DNA from: Spartobacteria bacterium
GTDB lineage: Bacteria; Verrucomicrobiota; Verrucomicrobiae; Chthoniobacterales; UBA6821
Assembly: GCA_003136515.1 (NCBI GenBank)
Contig: PLEU01000009.1
Span: 1-8,879, forward strand
Direction of reading: 5' to 3'
DNA: 8,879 nt
In this document: positions 1 through 6,624 of the stretch, one piece after another
How the letters are laid out: every line of letters starts with the position of its first letter
How positions within the stretch are numbered: the first letter of the stretch is position 1
Position numbers and translations under genes: made by a program
The notes under the pieces: generated by a model
The model's input: only the letters and a program-made list of their open reading frames with translations
The model's database searches: none
Told to the model about the DNA's origin: nothing

Positions 1-138
1 ACCACAACTGGTGACATGCGCTTTACGGGATCCATGTTAGCCTGGTTTTGTTGTGAGTGGCGAAGGTGCGGTAAACCGTGTGCAAACTGTTCAACTGCTA
101 ATTCGCGCCAAGTAGATTTAGAGCGCTTGTTCTCAAAT
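1..138. other. Unassigned sequence upstream of a terminator
   Basis: I recognise no gene in this stretch. One + frame stays open from the window edge and runs through the following terminator hairpin to 216, but its translation is rich in Cys, Trp and Arg and resembles no family I know. A - strand frame is also open here but has no usable start codon. Because a strong + strand terminator follows directly, this is most likely the 3' end of a transcript that begins outside the window: either an untranslated tail or the end of a non-coding RNA. It shows none of the landmarks of tRNA, 5S rRNA, SRP RNA, tmRNA or RNase P RNA that I could look for by eye. Confidence 0.4.
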
Positions 139-170
139 GAGGCCGGAGTAGTGTCCGGCCTCTTTTCTTT
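139..170 (+). terminator. Strong intrinsic terminator
   Basis: A perfect 9-bp inverted repeat, GAGGCCGGA (139-147) and TCCGGCCTC (154-162), encloses a 6-base loop (GTAGTG). A T-rich run, TTTTCTTTT, begins at 163. This is a textbook rho-independent terminator for + strand transcription. It separates whatever lies upstream from cdsA, so cdsA needs its own promoter between about 170 and 260. Confidence 0.88.
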
Positions 171-259
171 TCCCCCCATCATCGTTTTCAGCTTGCCATC
201 GCGGATTCTCGACTGAAACGCGTTGGCTTTTGGAAGTTTGCCTGATATTGTGCGCGCCC

Positions 260-1174
260 ATGTCCGGGCCGGCCAGCGTTACGCCATCCAAGGCGCAGGT
301 TTTCCTGCGTCGCCTGGTCTCCACCCTTTTCCTGTGGGCGGTCGTTCTCGCCGCCATGTTTTCGCGGAACCGCGTCATTTCCGACGGCGTTTTCGTGCTC
401 CTGATCGCCACGCTGGCCCTGGCCGGTTTGGTGGAGTTTTACGGAATGGCCGAGCATGCCCGGCTGCCGTGTTTTAAATGCACCGGCCTGGTGGGCGGGG
501 GACTCCTCATGCTGGGAACGTTCGCGCATTTCCACGGGTGGCTCGGCATCTACGATTCCCCGGCGCGCGTGAATGATTTTGAAACATTGTTTCTAATCTT
601 GTTCGTGCTGGGGTTGTGTGTTCGCCAGTTTCTATCCAAGGCACCCGGCTCGGGCATTACTGCTATCGCGGTGACCTTGTTTGGCCTGATGTATGTTCCG
701 TGGCTGTTGAATTTCATCCAGAAAATCAATTTTTTCCCTGGACTGGGCGGCGACGGTAAATTCTATGTCTTTTATTTCATCCTCGTCACCAAGTTCAGCG
801 ACATGGGCGCGTATGCGGTCGGTTCGCTTATCGGCCGGCATAAAATGATCCCGCGGATCAGTCCCGGAAAAACCTGGGAAGGTTTTGCGGGGGCAATCCT
901 GGTTTCTACCGGGGCCAGTCTGGTGTTCGTGCATTTTCTGGGTGGCCACATGCTGGGCATGAATCCGCTCCATGCGTTGATGCTCGGAGTGATCTTGAGC
1001 TCCACGGCGGTCATCGGCGATTTGATCGAGTCCTTGTTCAAGCGTGAAGCCGGGTTGAAAGATTCCGGCAAATTGTTTCCGGGGATCGGCGGGATTCTCG
1101 ACTTGCTGGACAGTTTATTGTTTAATGCGCCGATCATGTATCTTTATCTCCGCCACGTGTTGACTCATCCGTAA
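260..1174 (+). CDS. cdsA: Phosphatidate cytidylyltransferase (CDP-diglyceride synthase)
   Basis: This integral inner-membrane enzyme makes CDP-diacylglycerol from phosphatidic acid and CTP, the branch point for all phospholipid head groups. The protein has 304 residues from the ATG at 260, with many hydrophobic segments. The family core is clear: KFSD..AY near residues 178-185, SPGKTWEG at 201-208, and the C-terminal signature region at 258-284 (SLFKRE...KDSG...PG.GG.LD..D). Within that signature the usual PGHGG reads PGIGG and the usual DRxD reads DLLD. The acidic metal-binding positions (D268, D281, D284) are kept, so activity is likely. An in-frame TTG at 230 would add ten residues; I prefer the ATG because the family normally begins shortly before the first membrane helix. 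No Shine-Dalgarno is seen at either start. dxr follows after 12 bases, so the two are probably co-transcribed. Confidence 0.93.
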   Translation: MSGPASVTPSKAQVFLRRLVSTLFLWAVVLAAMFSRNRVISDGVFVLLIATLALAGLVEFYGMAEHARLPCFKCTGLVGGGLLMLGTFAHFHGWLGIYDSPARVNDFETLFLILFVLGLCVRQFLSKAPGSGITAIAVTLFGLMYVPWLLNFIQKINFFPGLGGDGKFYVFYFILVTKFSDMGAYAVGSLIGRHKMIPRISPGKTWEGFAGAILVSTGASLVFVHFLGGHMLGMNPLHALMLGVILSSTAVIGDLIESLFKREAGLKDSGKLFPGIGGILDLLDSLLFNAPIMYLYLRHVLTHP

Positions 1175-1186
1175 TCAATTTTGAGC

Positions 1187-2326
1187 ATGAAGAATGTCGT
1201 CCTCCTTGGCAGCACTGGCTCCATTGGCACCAGCACCGTGAAAGTCGCGGATGATTTGCCGGACCAAATCCGGCTCATCGGCCTCGCGGCGGGGGGGAAC
1301 GCCGATCTACTCATCAAACAAACCCGGCGCCATCAACCCGCAATCATTTCCATCGCCGATCCGGCCAAGGCACAGGAGCTGCGTTCGATCGTGGGTTTTT
1401 CCACGGAAGTGGTCAGCGGGGCGGAAGGTTTGCTGAAACTGGCGACGTTGCCGGAGGCGGACATCGTTTTGATTGCGATCGTGGGCACGGCAGGATTGCA
1501 ACCGGCCCTGGCGGCTATCCGCGCCGGCAAGGACATCGCCGTGGCCTCCAAGGAAATCCTCGTCATGGCCGGCGAGGAAGTCACGCGCGAGGCCGCCAAG
1601 CACAAGGTCGCGATCCTGCCCGTCGACAGCGAGCACAATGCCATCTTTCAGTGCCTGGAAGGCCGCAACCCTTCCACGGTAAAGAGGCTAATTCTGACAT
1701 GCTCGGGAGGACCGTTTCGGAACGGATCGTCGAAGGAACTTTCCTCCGTCACTCCGGAGCAGGCGCTGCGTCACCCCACGTGGTCGATGGGAAGAAAAAT
1801 TTCGATCGATTCCGCGACCCTCTTCAACAAGGGGTTGGAGATGATTGAGGCGAAGTGGCTCTTTGGCATCCCCATGGAGAAAATCGACGTGGTGATCCAC
1901 CCGCAAAGCATCGTTCATTCAATGGTTGAGTTTGTGGACGGCTCCATCATCGCGCAACTGAGTTCGACCGACATGGCGCTCCCGATCCAGTTTGCCCTCA
2001 CTTATCCCGAACGTCTGGAAGGCCCGTGCGCGCCGCTTGATCTTGCCTTGCTCGGGCGACTCGATTTTGAAGCCCCACGTCCCGATCTCTTCCCAGCGCT
2101 GGAGCTGGCTCGGCAGGCAGGCAGTCGCGGAGGCACGCTACCTGCGGTGCTCAACGCCGCCAATGAAACGGCGGTGGATGCCTTCCTCGATGGCCGATTA
2201 AGCTTCCCCGGCATTTGGGAATATGTGGCGCACGCGATGAAGAGCGTCCCCTTCATTGGGCATCCCACACTCGTTGAACTTGTCGCCGCTGATCATGCGG
2301 CACGACGGATAGTCTGGGCCAACTGA
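1187..2326 (+). CDS. dxr: 1-deoxy-D-xylulose 5-phosphate reductoisomerase
   Basis: This cytosolic enzyme converts DXP to 2-C-methyl-D-erythritol 4-phosphate with NADPH, the committed step of the MEP isoprenoid pathway and the target of fosmidomycin. The protein has 379 residues, close to the usual 390-400. Visible motifs in order: NADPH-binding GSTGSIG (8-14); SKE (121-123), where most relatives have NKE; metal ligands D147 and E149 in PVDSEHNAIFQ; the SGG phosphate loop (173-175); flexible-loop HPTWSMGRK (196-204); and NKGLE, whose E218 is the third metal ligand. The HPQSIVHSMV segment follows. An in-frame TTG lies six bases upstream, but the ATG places the Rossmann glycine loop where the family has it. 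The gene follows cdsA, as in many bacteria, but rseP does not come next. Confidence 0.96.
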   Translation: MKNVVLLGSTGSIGTSTVKVADDLPDQIRLIGLAAGGNADLLIKQTRRHQPAIISIADPAKAQELRSIVGFSTEVVSGAEGLLKLATLPEADIVLIAIVGTAGLQPALAAIRAGKDIAVASKEILVMAGEEVTREAAKHKVAILPVDSEHNAIFQCLEGRNPSTVKRLILTCSGGPFRNGSSKELSSVTPEQALRHPTWSMGRKISIDSATLFNKGLEMIEAKWLFGIPMEKIDVVIHPQSIVHSMVEFVDGSIIAQLSSTDMALPIQFALTYPERLEGPCAPLDLALLGRLDFEAPRPDLFPALELARQAGSRGGTLPAVLNAANETAVDAFLDGRLSFPGIWEYVAHAMKSVPFIGHPTLVELVAADHAARRIVWAN

Positions 2327-2382
2327 GAAACCATTAATGAATCTGCGGGTAACTCCCGAGCGGATCTGGTGTTAATTTTAGC

Positions 2383-2733
2383 ATGAAGCTTCGCACACTC
2401 CTCCTAGTCTCCGCCTTCGCCGGTCTCCCATGCCTTTCAGCGCAAAGTGTCACGCCACCTCCATCAGCCGGGGCTTCGGCTCAGGCTTCACTCCTGCCGG
2501 AGGATGGAGCCCGTGATGCGGCGCGCGCCCAATTCACTGACTGCAAAGTAATCACCAGCATGCTGGTCGAACAGAAGAACCGGCCGGTCTGGAAAGTCCT
2601 TGTCGAAGAGCAGGCGGGGCGGGGATCGCCGCACTCGAATGCTCGCGAAAAATACTCCCTTGTCGAGATTGACGCCCTTTCCCAAAAGGTGCTCTCCGTC
2701 AAGCACCGTGTCCCCAAGAACTTCGTGCGTTGA
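2383..2733 (+). CDS. Small exported PepSY-like protein, function unknown
   Basis: The protein has 116 residues. Residues 1-20 form a signal peptide: basic start (KLR), hydrophobic core, and a likely signal peptidase I site after LSA (20). Cys17 follows Pro, so it does not fit a lipobox. A low-complexity Pro/Ser/Ala linker runs to about residue 40. The C-terminal part (about 48-112) follows the PepSY pattern of two short strands separated by a loop: RPVWKVLVEE, then YSLVEIDALSQKVLSVK, resembling the 'xxYxVxVDAxTGKVL' end of PepSY domains. Such domains are often linked to protease inhibition or to periplasmic or cell-surface roles, but no partner is visible here. The gene starts 56 bases after dxr, with no SD and no clear terminator between, so read-through from dxr is possible. 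The product is probably periplasmic. Confidence 0.72.
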   Translation: MKLRTLLLVSAFAGLPCLSAQSVTPPPSAGASAQASLLPEDGARDAARAQFTDCKVITSMLVEQKNRPVWKVLVEEQAGRGSPHSNAREKYSLVEIDALSQKVLSVKHRVPKNFVR

Positions 2734-2742
2734 TCCTCCAAG

Positions 2743-2788
2743 CACTAAAAAACCCGCACCCAGTGTACGGAGGCGGATTTTTAGAGTG
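2743..2788. terminator. Bidirectional terminator between converging genes
   Basis: CTAAAAAACCCGC (2745-2757) pairs with GCGGATTTTTAG (2773-2784), with one bulged base. The outer CAC/GTG flanks add pairs with another bulge. The stem has A-tracts on its left side and T-tracts on its right, so the RNA from either strand ends in U residues. It lies between the + strand PepSY-like gene (ends 2733) and the - strand sod gene (ends 2809), as expected for a shared convergent terminator. Confidence 0.7.
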
Positions 2789-2808
2789 CGAAACCGGCCT
2801 TAGATCAC

Positions 2809-3423
2809 CTACTTCAGTGCAGTCTGGTAGTTCTGTTCGGCGTGATCCCAGTTGACGACATTCCACCAAGCCTTGAGATAATCGGGGCGGCGGTTCTGGT
2901 AGTTCAGGTAATAGGCATGTTCCCAGACATCGTTGGCGATGATCGGCTTGTTGCCATCCATGATAGGGCTGTCCTGATTCGGCGTGGAGACGATCTCCAA
3001 AGCCCCCTGCTTGTTGACGATAAGCCAGACAAATCCGCTGCCGAAACGGCCAACGCCACCCGCATCGAACTTGGTCTTGAACTCCTCAAAGCTTCCAAAA
3101 CTCTTGGTGATGGCATCGGCCAAGGTGCCGACCGGGGCTCCTCCCTTGCCGGAACCCATGATCTCCCAAAAGAAGGAATGGTTGGAATGACCGCCTCCGT
3201 TATTGCGAACGGCATTACGGATGGGCTCAGGGACAACTGAAAGGTCAGCGATCAGGTCATTAACCGGCTTGGCGGAAAGCTCGGGGTGATCCTTGAGCGC
3301 ATTGTTGAGGTTATTGACATAAGCAGCATGGTGCTTGTCATGGTGGATCTCCATCGTGCGCGCATCGATAGTGGGCTCCAGCGCGTCGAAGGCATAGGGA
3401 AGTGGAGGTAAAGTGTAGGACAT
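2809..3423 (-). CDS. sodA: Superoxide dismutase, Fe/Mn family, Mn-type residues
   Basis: The enzyme dismutates superoxide to oxygen and hydrogen peroxide. It has 204 residues, the normal length, with no signal peptide, so it is cytosolic. All four metal ligands are present: H27 (EIHHDKHH), H82 (SNHSFFW), D165 and H169 (DVWEHAYY). Two positions that distinguish the metal type point to manganese: the GGGH stretch before H82 has Gly where Fe enzymes carry Gln, and Q150 in PNQDSP is the second-shell Gln of Mn enzymes. Metal choice cannot be proved from sequence and a cambialistic enzyme is possible. The ATG at 3423 is the family start ([16 protein letters not shown]). The gene lies 70 bases downstream of the BioD/DRTGG gene on the same strand, so it could be the last gene of that transcript or have its own promoter. 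I see no convincing -35/-10 pair in the gap. Confidence 0.95.
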   Translation of the reverse strand: MSYTLPPLPYAFDALEPTIDARTMEIHHDKHHAAYVNNLNNALKDHPELSAKPVNDLIADLSVVPEPIRNAVRNNGGGHSNHSFFWEIMGSGKGGAPVGTLADAITKSFGSFEEFKTKFDAGGVGRFGSGFVWLIVNKQGALEIVSTPNQDSPIMDGNKPIIANDVWEHAYYLNYQNRRPDYLKAWWNVVNWDHAEQNYQTALK

Positions 3424-3493
3424 AGGATATGAGAATGATCACTCCCCGCCCTTGCAGACAAGCAGGATTTCATGGGGTGAAAGCCTACCCTAC

Positions 3494-4582
3494 TCACCCG
3501 TTACCCAGTTTTTCTAGGATGCGATTCACATCCAGCCGGGAGCTGATTTCCTCCTGAATACGTGCGATTTTGGAATGATCAGAAGGAAGGGTTTTTACCG
3601 TCATCGAGTGAACGCGACTTGCGATCTGGTAGCAATCACCTGAGGCGAGGATCACTGGCAGCGAGGCCTTCTCCATCAAACGACAGATTTCCGCAGGCGG
3701 TCGCAGGCCATCGGAAAGCACTACGCCGCCCAACCGATCAGAGCACTGGAGTGCCATGGAGAGAATATTTTCGCGATCCCCAGGAATCACAAGGAGTGTC
3801 CCGGGAGTGAACTGCGCCGTGGCATGGGCTGCGCTCATCGCCCCGATCACGACGCGCTCTGCATGACGCCCCAGATTCTCCTGCCCATAGAGAGTTTCAC
3901 CTCTCAACACCTCGCGAACCTGTTCAAGCGTGGGAACGGCGAGCATCTCCACGCGTGGAACCATGCCGAGCAATTCCAGGCCGACCCGCCTGAAGCCCTT
4001 GCGCGCCACCTCCGCGATCTCCTCCATTTTAGAGGGAATTACTTTATTCATGACGACCCCAATTACATCGACTCCCGCACGGTCGAAGAGCGCCTTGTTC
4101 AGCGCCGCCTCATCAATGGGCCGTCCGATTCCTCCAGGAGTGATGAGCAGAACCTTTGCCCGGAGTATGCCGGCTACCCGGGCGTTGGAGAGATCAAAAA
4201 CCGAGCCGACACCGGCATGACCAGTCCCCTCAATCAGGTTAAAATCTTTTTCCCAACAGGCCCGGTCGAAGGCGTTGCGAATCCTCCGGACAAGTGCTTC
4301 GTGATTGGCCCCGTTGATATATCTGCGGGTGAAATCGGGCTCCACTGCAATCGGGCTCATCGCCTCAATCGGAACCTGCGTATCGTAGGTGTCACGGATC
4401 AGCAGGCTGTCCTCGTCGATGCGATGCCCCTCTACATCGACAAAACGCTGCCCCACCGGTTTGATGAAGCCGATGCGCCCGTAACGCGCGCCTAGTGATT
4501 GATAAAGGCCTAGGGCCGTAGTGGTCTTGCCAGTGTTCTGTTCCGTCGCGGCGATGAATAGTCGCGGGGTCGATGTATTCAC
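3494..4582 (-). CDS. BioD-like P-loop / DRTGG domain protein (Pta N-terminal-like)
   Basis: The protein has 362 residues and starts with GTG at 4582. Residues 1-210 are a BioD/CobB-like P-loop fold: a Walker A-like ATEQNTGKTT (12-21), a KPVGQR switch-like segment (41-46), and EGTGHAGVGSVFDLSNA at 118-134. Residues about 215-330 are a DRTGG domain, with the name motif read as DRLGG (282-286) after VIPGDREN (265-272). The same two domains form the non-catalytic N-terminal half of long-form Pta proteins, where they affect allosteric control and assembly. Here they form a separate protein whose start codon overlaps the pta stop codon (GTGA, 4579-4582), implying translational coupling and probably a complex with Pta. 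The nucleotide substrate, if any, is unknown. Public databases usually label such genes AAA ATPase, DRTGG protein or cobyrinate synthase-like; a role in cobalamin synthesis has no support here. Confidence 0.85.
   Translation of the reverse strand: MNTSTPRLFIAATEQNTGKTTTALGLYQSLGARYGRIGFIKPVGQRFVDVEGHRIDEDSLLIRDTYDTQVPIEAMSPIAVEPDFTRRYINGANHEALVRRIRNAFDRACWEKDFNLIEGTGHAGVGSVFDLSNARVAGILRAKVLLITPGGIGRPIDEAALNKALFDRAGVDVIGVVMNKVIPSKMEEIAEVARKGFRRVGLELLGMVPRVEMLAVPTLEQVREVLRGETLYGQENLGRHAERVVIGAMSAAHATAQFTPGTLLVIPGDRENILSMALQCSDRLGGVVLSDGLRPPAEICRLMEKASLPVILASGDCYQIASRVHSMTVKTLPSDHSKIARIQEEISSRLDVNRILEKLGNG
4579..4582 (-). promoter_or_regulatory. pta stop / BioD-DRTGG start overlap
   Basis: On the - strand the four bases read GTGA: GTG starts the BioD/DRTGG protein and TGA ends pta. 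This arrangement usually couples translation of the second gene to the first and keeps their products in ratio. No strong Shine-Dalgarno lies before the GTG. Confidence 0.75.
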
Positions 4583-5652
4583 TTCACACCGCCCATCGGA
4601 TCGTCCGAGAGGGGATAGAGCTTGCGATACTCTACGGCCTGAAGCCCGATGATGGCCGCAACCGAAGCAATATCCTCGCTCAGTGTGCCGCGTGAAAGTT
4701 CCGCCGCCGGGCGCGTGAGCCCGGTGATAATCTGGCCGTAAACCCGCGCTCCCGCTAGGTGATGCACCAGCTTGGCGGCGATATTGCCGGAGTTTAGATC
4801 CGGAAAGATGAGCACATTTGCCCTGCCTGCGACCATGCTGTCGGGAAGTTTTATCCCCGCGATGGAAGGAACAATGGCCGTGTCCGCCTGAAGCTCTCCA
4901 TCAATCTCCATGAGGTCATCGAAGCCGCTGGAGGAACTGATCTGCATGACAAGCTGGCGGGCTTGAGCCGCCGCTGCTGCCATCTTGGATACGGCCGGAT
5001 GAGAGGAACTGCCGTGCGTCGAAAAACTCAGGAAAGCAATCCGGGGACGACTGCCAAAAACCTGTCTCGCCAACAACCCCGTCTGCACGCCGATGGAGGC
5101 GAGCTGTGCGACTGTCGGCTCGGGAACCACGCCACAGTCGGCGAAGAAGAGTACCCCGTCGTCCCCAAAATCCTGCCTCGGCAGCTCGACAATCATCGCG
5201 CTGGAGATGACCGATGCGTCGGGAAGTGGTTTGATGAGCTGGAGCAGCGGGCGGAAAAGCGATCCAGAATATGTGCTCACGCCTCCCACCAGACCATCCA
5301 CCAAGCCGTTCTGAAGCATCATGGCAGCGAAGTAATTGGGCGAGCTGAGGGAATTTCTGAGATCCCCCGCACTCAAACCACGATAGCGTTCGAGACTACC
5401 AGCTAATGCCAGGAAGCGGGGCATCTCAGTGGAGGTCTCCGGATCAACGATGGCGACGCGGACAAGTGATATGTCATTGGCCGCAGCCACCGATTCGATC
5501 TCGGCACGCTTGCCGATCAGGACCGCCACACCGAGGCCGCGGTCATTGAATATCCGTGCCGCTCGAATGACTCGGGGATCGGAGCCATCGGGAAAAACGA
5601 TCCTCTTGGGATGACGGCGAAGCTTGGCGTAAACGGATTGGAGAAAAGGCAT
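4579..5652 (-). CDS. pta: Phosphate acetyltransferase, catalytic-domain (short) form
   Basis: The enzyme interconverts acetyl-CoA plus phosphate with acetyl phosphate plus CoA, normally paired with acetate kinase in acetate overflow or uptake. It has 357 residues and consists of the PTA/PTB catalytic domain alone. Motifs in order: KRIVFPDGSDPRV (16-28); MMLQNGLVDGLVGG (111-124); FRPLLQ with the conserved Arg134; FFADCGVVPEPT (169-180); LSFSTHGSSSHP (208-219), where most Pta have FSTKGS; DGELQADTAIVP (251-262); FPDLNSGNI (283-291); and the active-site LSRG (319-322) with D327. The frame stays open upstream to 5886, but homology starts at the ATG at 5652, and the extension would run antisense through the divergent folP-like gene. 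A butyryl-specific enzyme is possible but less likely given the LSRG...ED pattern. No ackA is in view. Confidence 0.92.
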   Translation of the reverse strand: MPFLQSVYAKLRRHPKRIVFPDGSDPRVIRAARIFNDRGLGVAVLIGKRAEIESVAAANDISLVRVAIVDPETSTEMPRFLALAGSLERYRGLSAGDLRNSLSSPNYFAAMMLQNGLVDGLVGGVSTYSGSLFRPLLQLIKPLPDASVISSAMIVELPRQDFGDDGVLFFADCGVVPEPTVAQLASIGVQTGLLARQVFGSRPRIAFLSFSTHGSSSHPAVSKMAAAAAQARQLVMQISSSSGFDDLMEIDGELQADTAIVPSIAGIKLPDSMVAGRANVLIFPDLNSGNIAAKLVHHLAGARVYGQIITGLTRPAAELSRGTLSEDIASVAAIIGLQAVEYRKLYPLSDDPMGGVK

Positions 5653-5688
5653 CTCTGCAGAAGGGTGGAAAAAATCGCTCTTCGAGAC

Positions 5689-5693
5689 AAGGA
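5689..5693 (+). promoter_or_regulatory. Possible ribosome binding site before a GTG at 5701
   Basis: AAGGA lies seven bases upstream of an in-frame GTG (5701), which would add ten residues to the folP-like protein. It is one of very few SD-like sequences in the window and is the argument for the longer start. Homology favours the ATG at 5731, which has no SD. Confidence 0.4.
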
Positions 5694-5730
5694 TGTTCCC
5701 GTGACCGCGCCTCTCGCCTCTAAACCCAAT

Positions 5731-6591
5731 ATGGTGAAAATCCATGGCTGCTCCATCACTCTGGAGCCCGCCCCCCTGATAATGGGTATCGTCAATATCA
5801 ACGATGATTCCTTCTCCGACGATGGGAATCTCGATCCTGTCTGGGCGCTGGAACGGGCACACGTTCTTGCCGAGGAAGGCGCGCACATCATCGATCTCGG
5901 CGCTGAAAGCGCCCGCACCAATCGCTCCCCGATCAGCGTGAGGGAAGAAATCCGGAGGCTGCTACCGGTGGTGGAGGGATTTGCCCTCCATTTTAAGCAT
6001 CTGCACTCCCCCCCCCTTCTTTCGGTCAATACCTGGCGATCCGAGGTGGTCGAAGCGATCCTGCCTCTCGGAGTCGATCTGCTCAATGACATGGGAGGCC
6101 TCCCTGATGACCGGAATGCCCGATTGTGCGCGCTTCACGACACGGCCCTTCTCATTATGCACACGACAGCTGCGCCCAAGATCCCTCAGAGCGATGTCAT
6201 CCACAGAGACATTATGGACACGCTCCATCAATTCTTCGAGGGGAAGATCGCGCTGGCCACAGCGGCAGGCTTGCCACGCAACTCTCTCGTGCTCGATCCC
6301 GGTATTGATTTTGCGAAACAGACTGGGGACAACCTCATCATTTACCGTGAGCTTGACCGTCTCAGAAATCTGGGCCTCCCCATCCTGTTGCCGATCTCCC
6401 GAAAGAGTGTTATCGGCCGCGTTCTCGGCATACGCAAGCCTGCCGACCGCGATGCGGGTACCGCGGCCTGCGTCGTGGCCGGCGTCCTTCGGCAGGCATC
6501 GATCCTGCGGGTTCACAATGTCGCTATGGCACGTATGGCAATCGCCGCGACACAAGCGGTGATGCAGGCGGATCTAAGTGATTTTCGCTGA
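5731..6591 (+). CDS. folP: Divergent dihydropteroate synthase homologue
   Basis: DHPS condenses 6-hydroxymethyl-dihydropterin pyrophosphate with p-aminobenzoate in folate synthesis and is the sulfonamide target. The 286-residue TIM-barrel pattern is clear: MGIVNINDDSFSDDG (18-32, Mg-binding N22), DLGAESAR (55-62), LSVNTW (97-102), LLNDMGG (117-123), LIMHTT (141-146), DPGIDFAK (189-196), SRKSVIG (223-229) and a C-terminal RVHN. Several conserved positions differ. NVTPDSF reads NINDDSF, GGESTRPG reads GAESARTN, and the pterin-contacting Asp of VDT is N100. The lysine of SRKS, DPG..F.K and the RVH are kept. It may therefore be a genuine but divergent DHPS or a paralogue with another job, like the inactive FolP2 type. 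No other folate gene is nearby. A GTG at 5701 preceded by AAGGA would lengthen it by ten residues. It is divergent from pta; the gap is 78 bases from the ATG or 48 from the GTG. Confidence 0.8.
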   Translation: MVKIHGCSITLEPAPLIMGIVNINDDSFSDDGNLDPVWALERAHVLAEEGAHIIDLGAESARTNRSPISVREEIRRLLPVVEGFALHFKHLHSPPLLSVNTWRSEVVEAILPLGVDLLNDMGGLPDDRNARLCALHDTALLIMHTTAAPKIPQSDVIHRDIMDTLHQFFEGKIALATAAGLPRNSLVLDPGIDFAKQTGDNLIIYRELDRLRNLGLPILLPISRKSVIGRVLGIRKPADRDAGTAACVVAGVLRQASILRVHNVAMARMAIAATQAVMQADLSDFR

Positions 6592-6624
6592 CAACCTGTC
6601 TTGCAATGCTACACTGCTTTAATC

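Noticed and set aside
16..216. Open + frame of 66 codons before cdsA
   Set aside because: It runs straight through the terminator hairpin, has an implausible Cys/Trp/Arg-rich translation and matches no family I know, including the UppS C-terminus that might be expected before cdsA.
3824..4495. Long + strand open frame of 223 codons opposite the BioD/DRTGG gene
   Set aside because: The - strand gene has clear P-loop and DRTGG motifs. The antisense translation is rich in His, Pro and Arg without motifs, a usual by-product of GC-rich coding sequence.
3494..4582. BioD/DRTGG gene as dethiobiotin or cobyrinic acid synthase
   Set aside because: The DRTGG domain and overlap with pta point to a Pta-associated protein. 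No biotin or cobalamin genes are nearby.
5653..5886. 78-codon N-terminal extension of pta
   Set aside because: Pta homology begins at the ATG at 5652. The upstream part is antisense to the conserved start of the folP-like gene and resembles no known domain.
5962..6555. Long - strand open frame opposite the folP-like gene
   Set aside because: It is antisense to recognisable DHPS motifs and shows no family features of its own.
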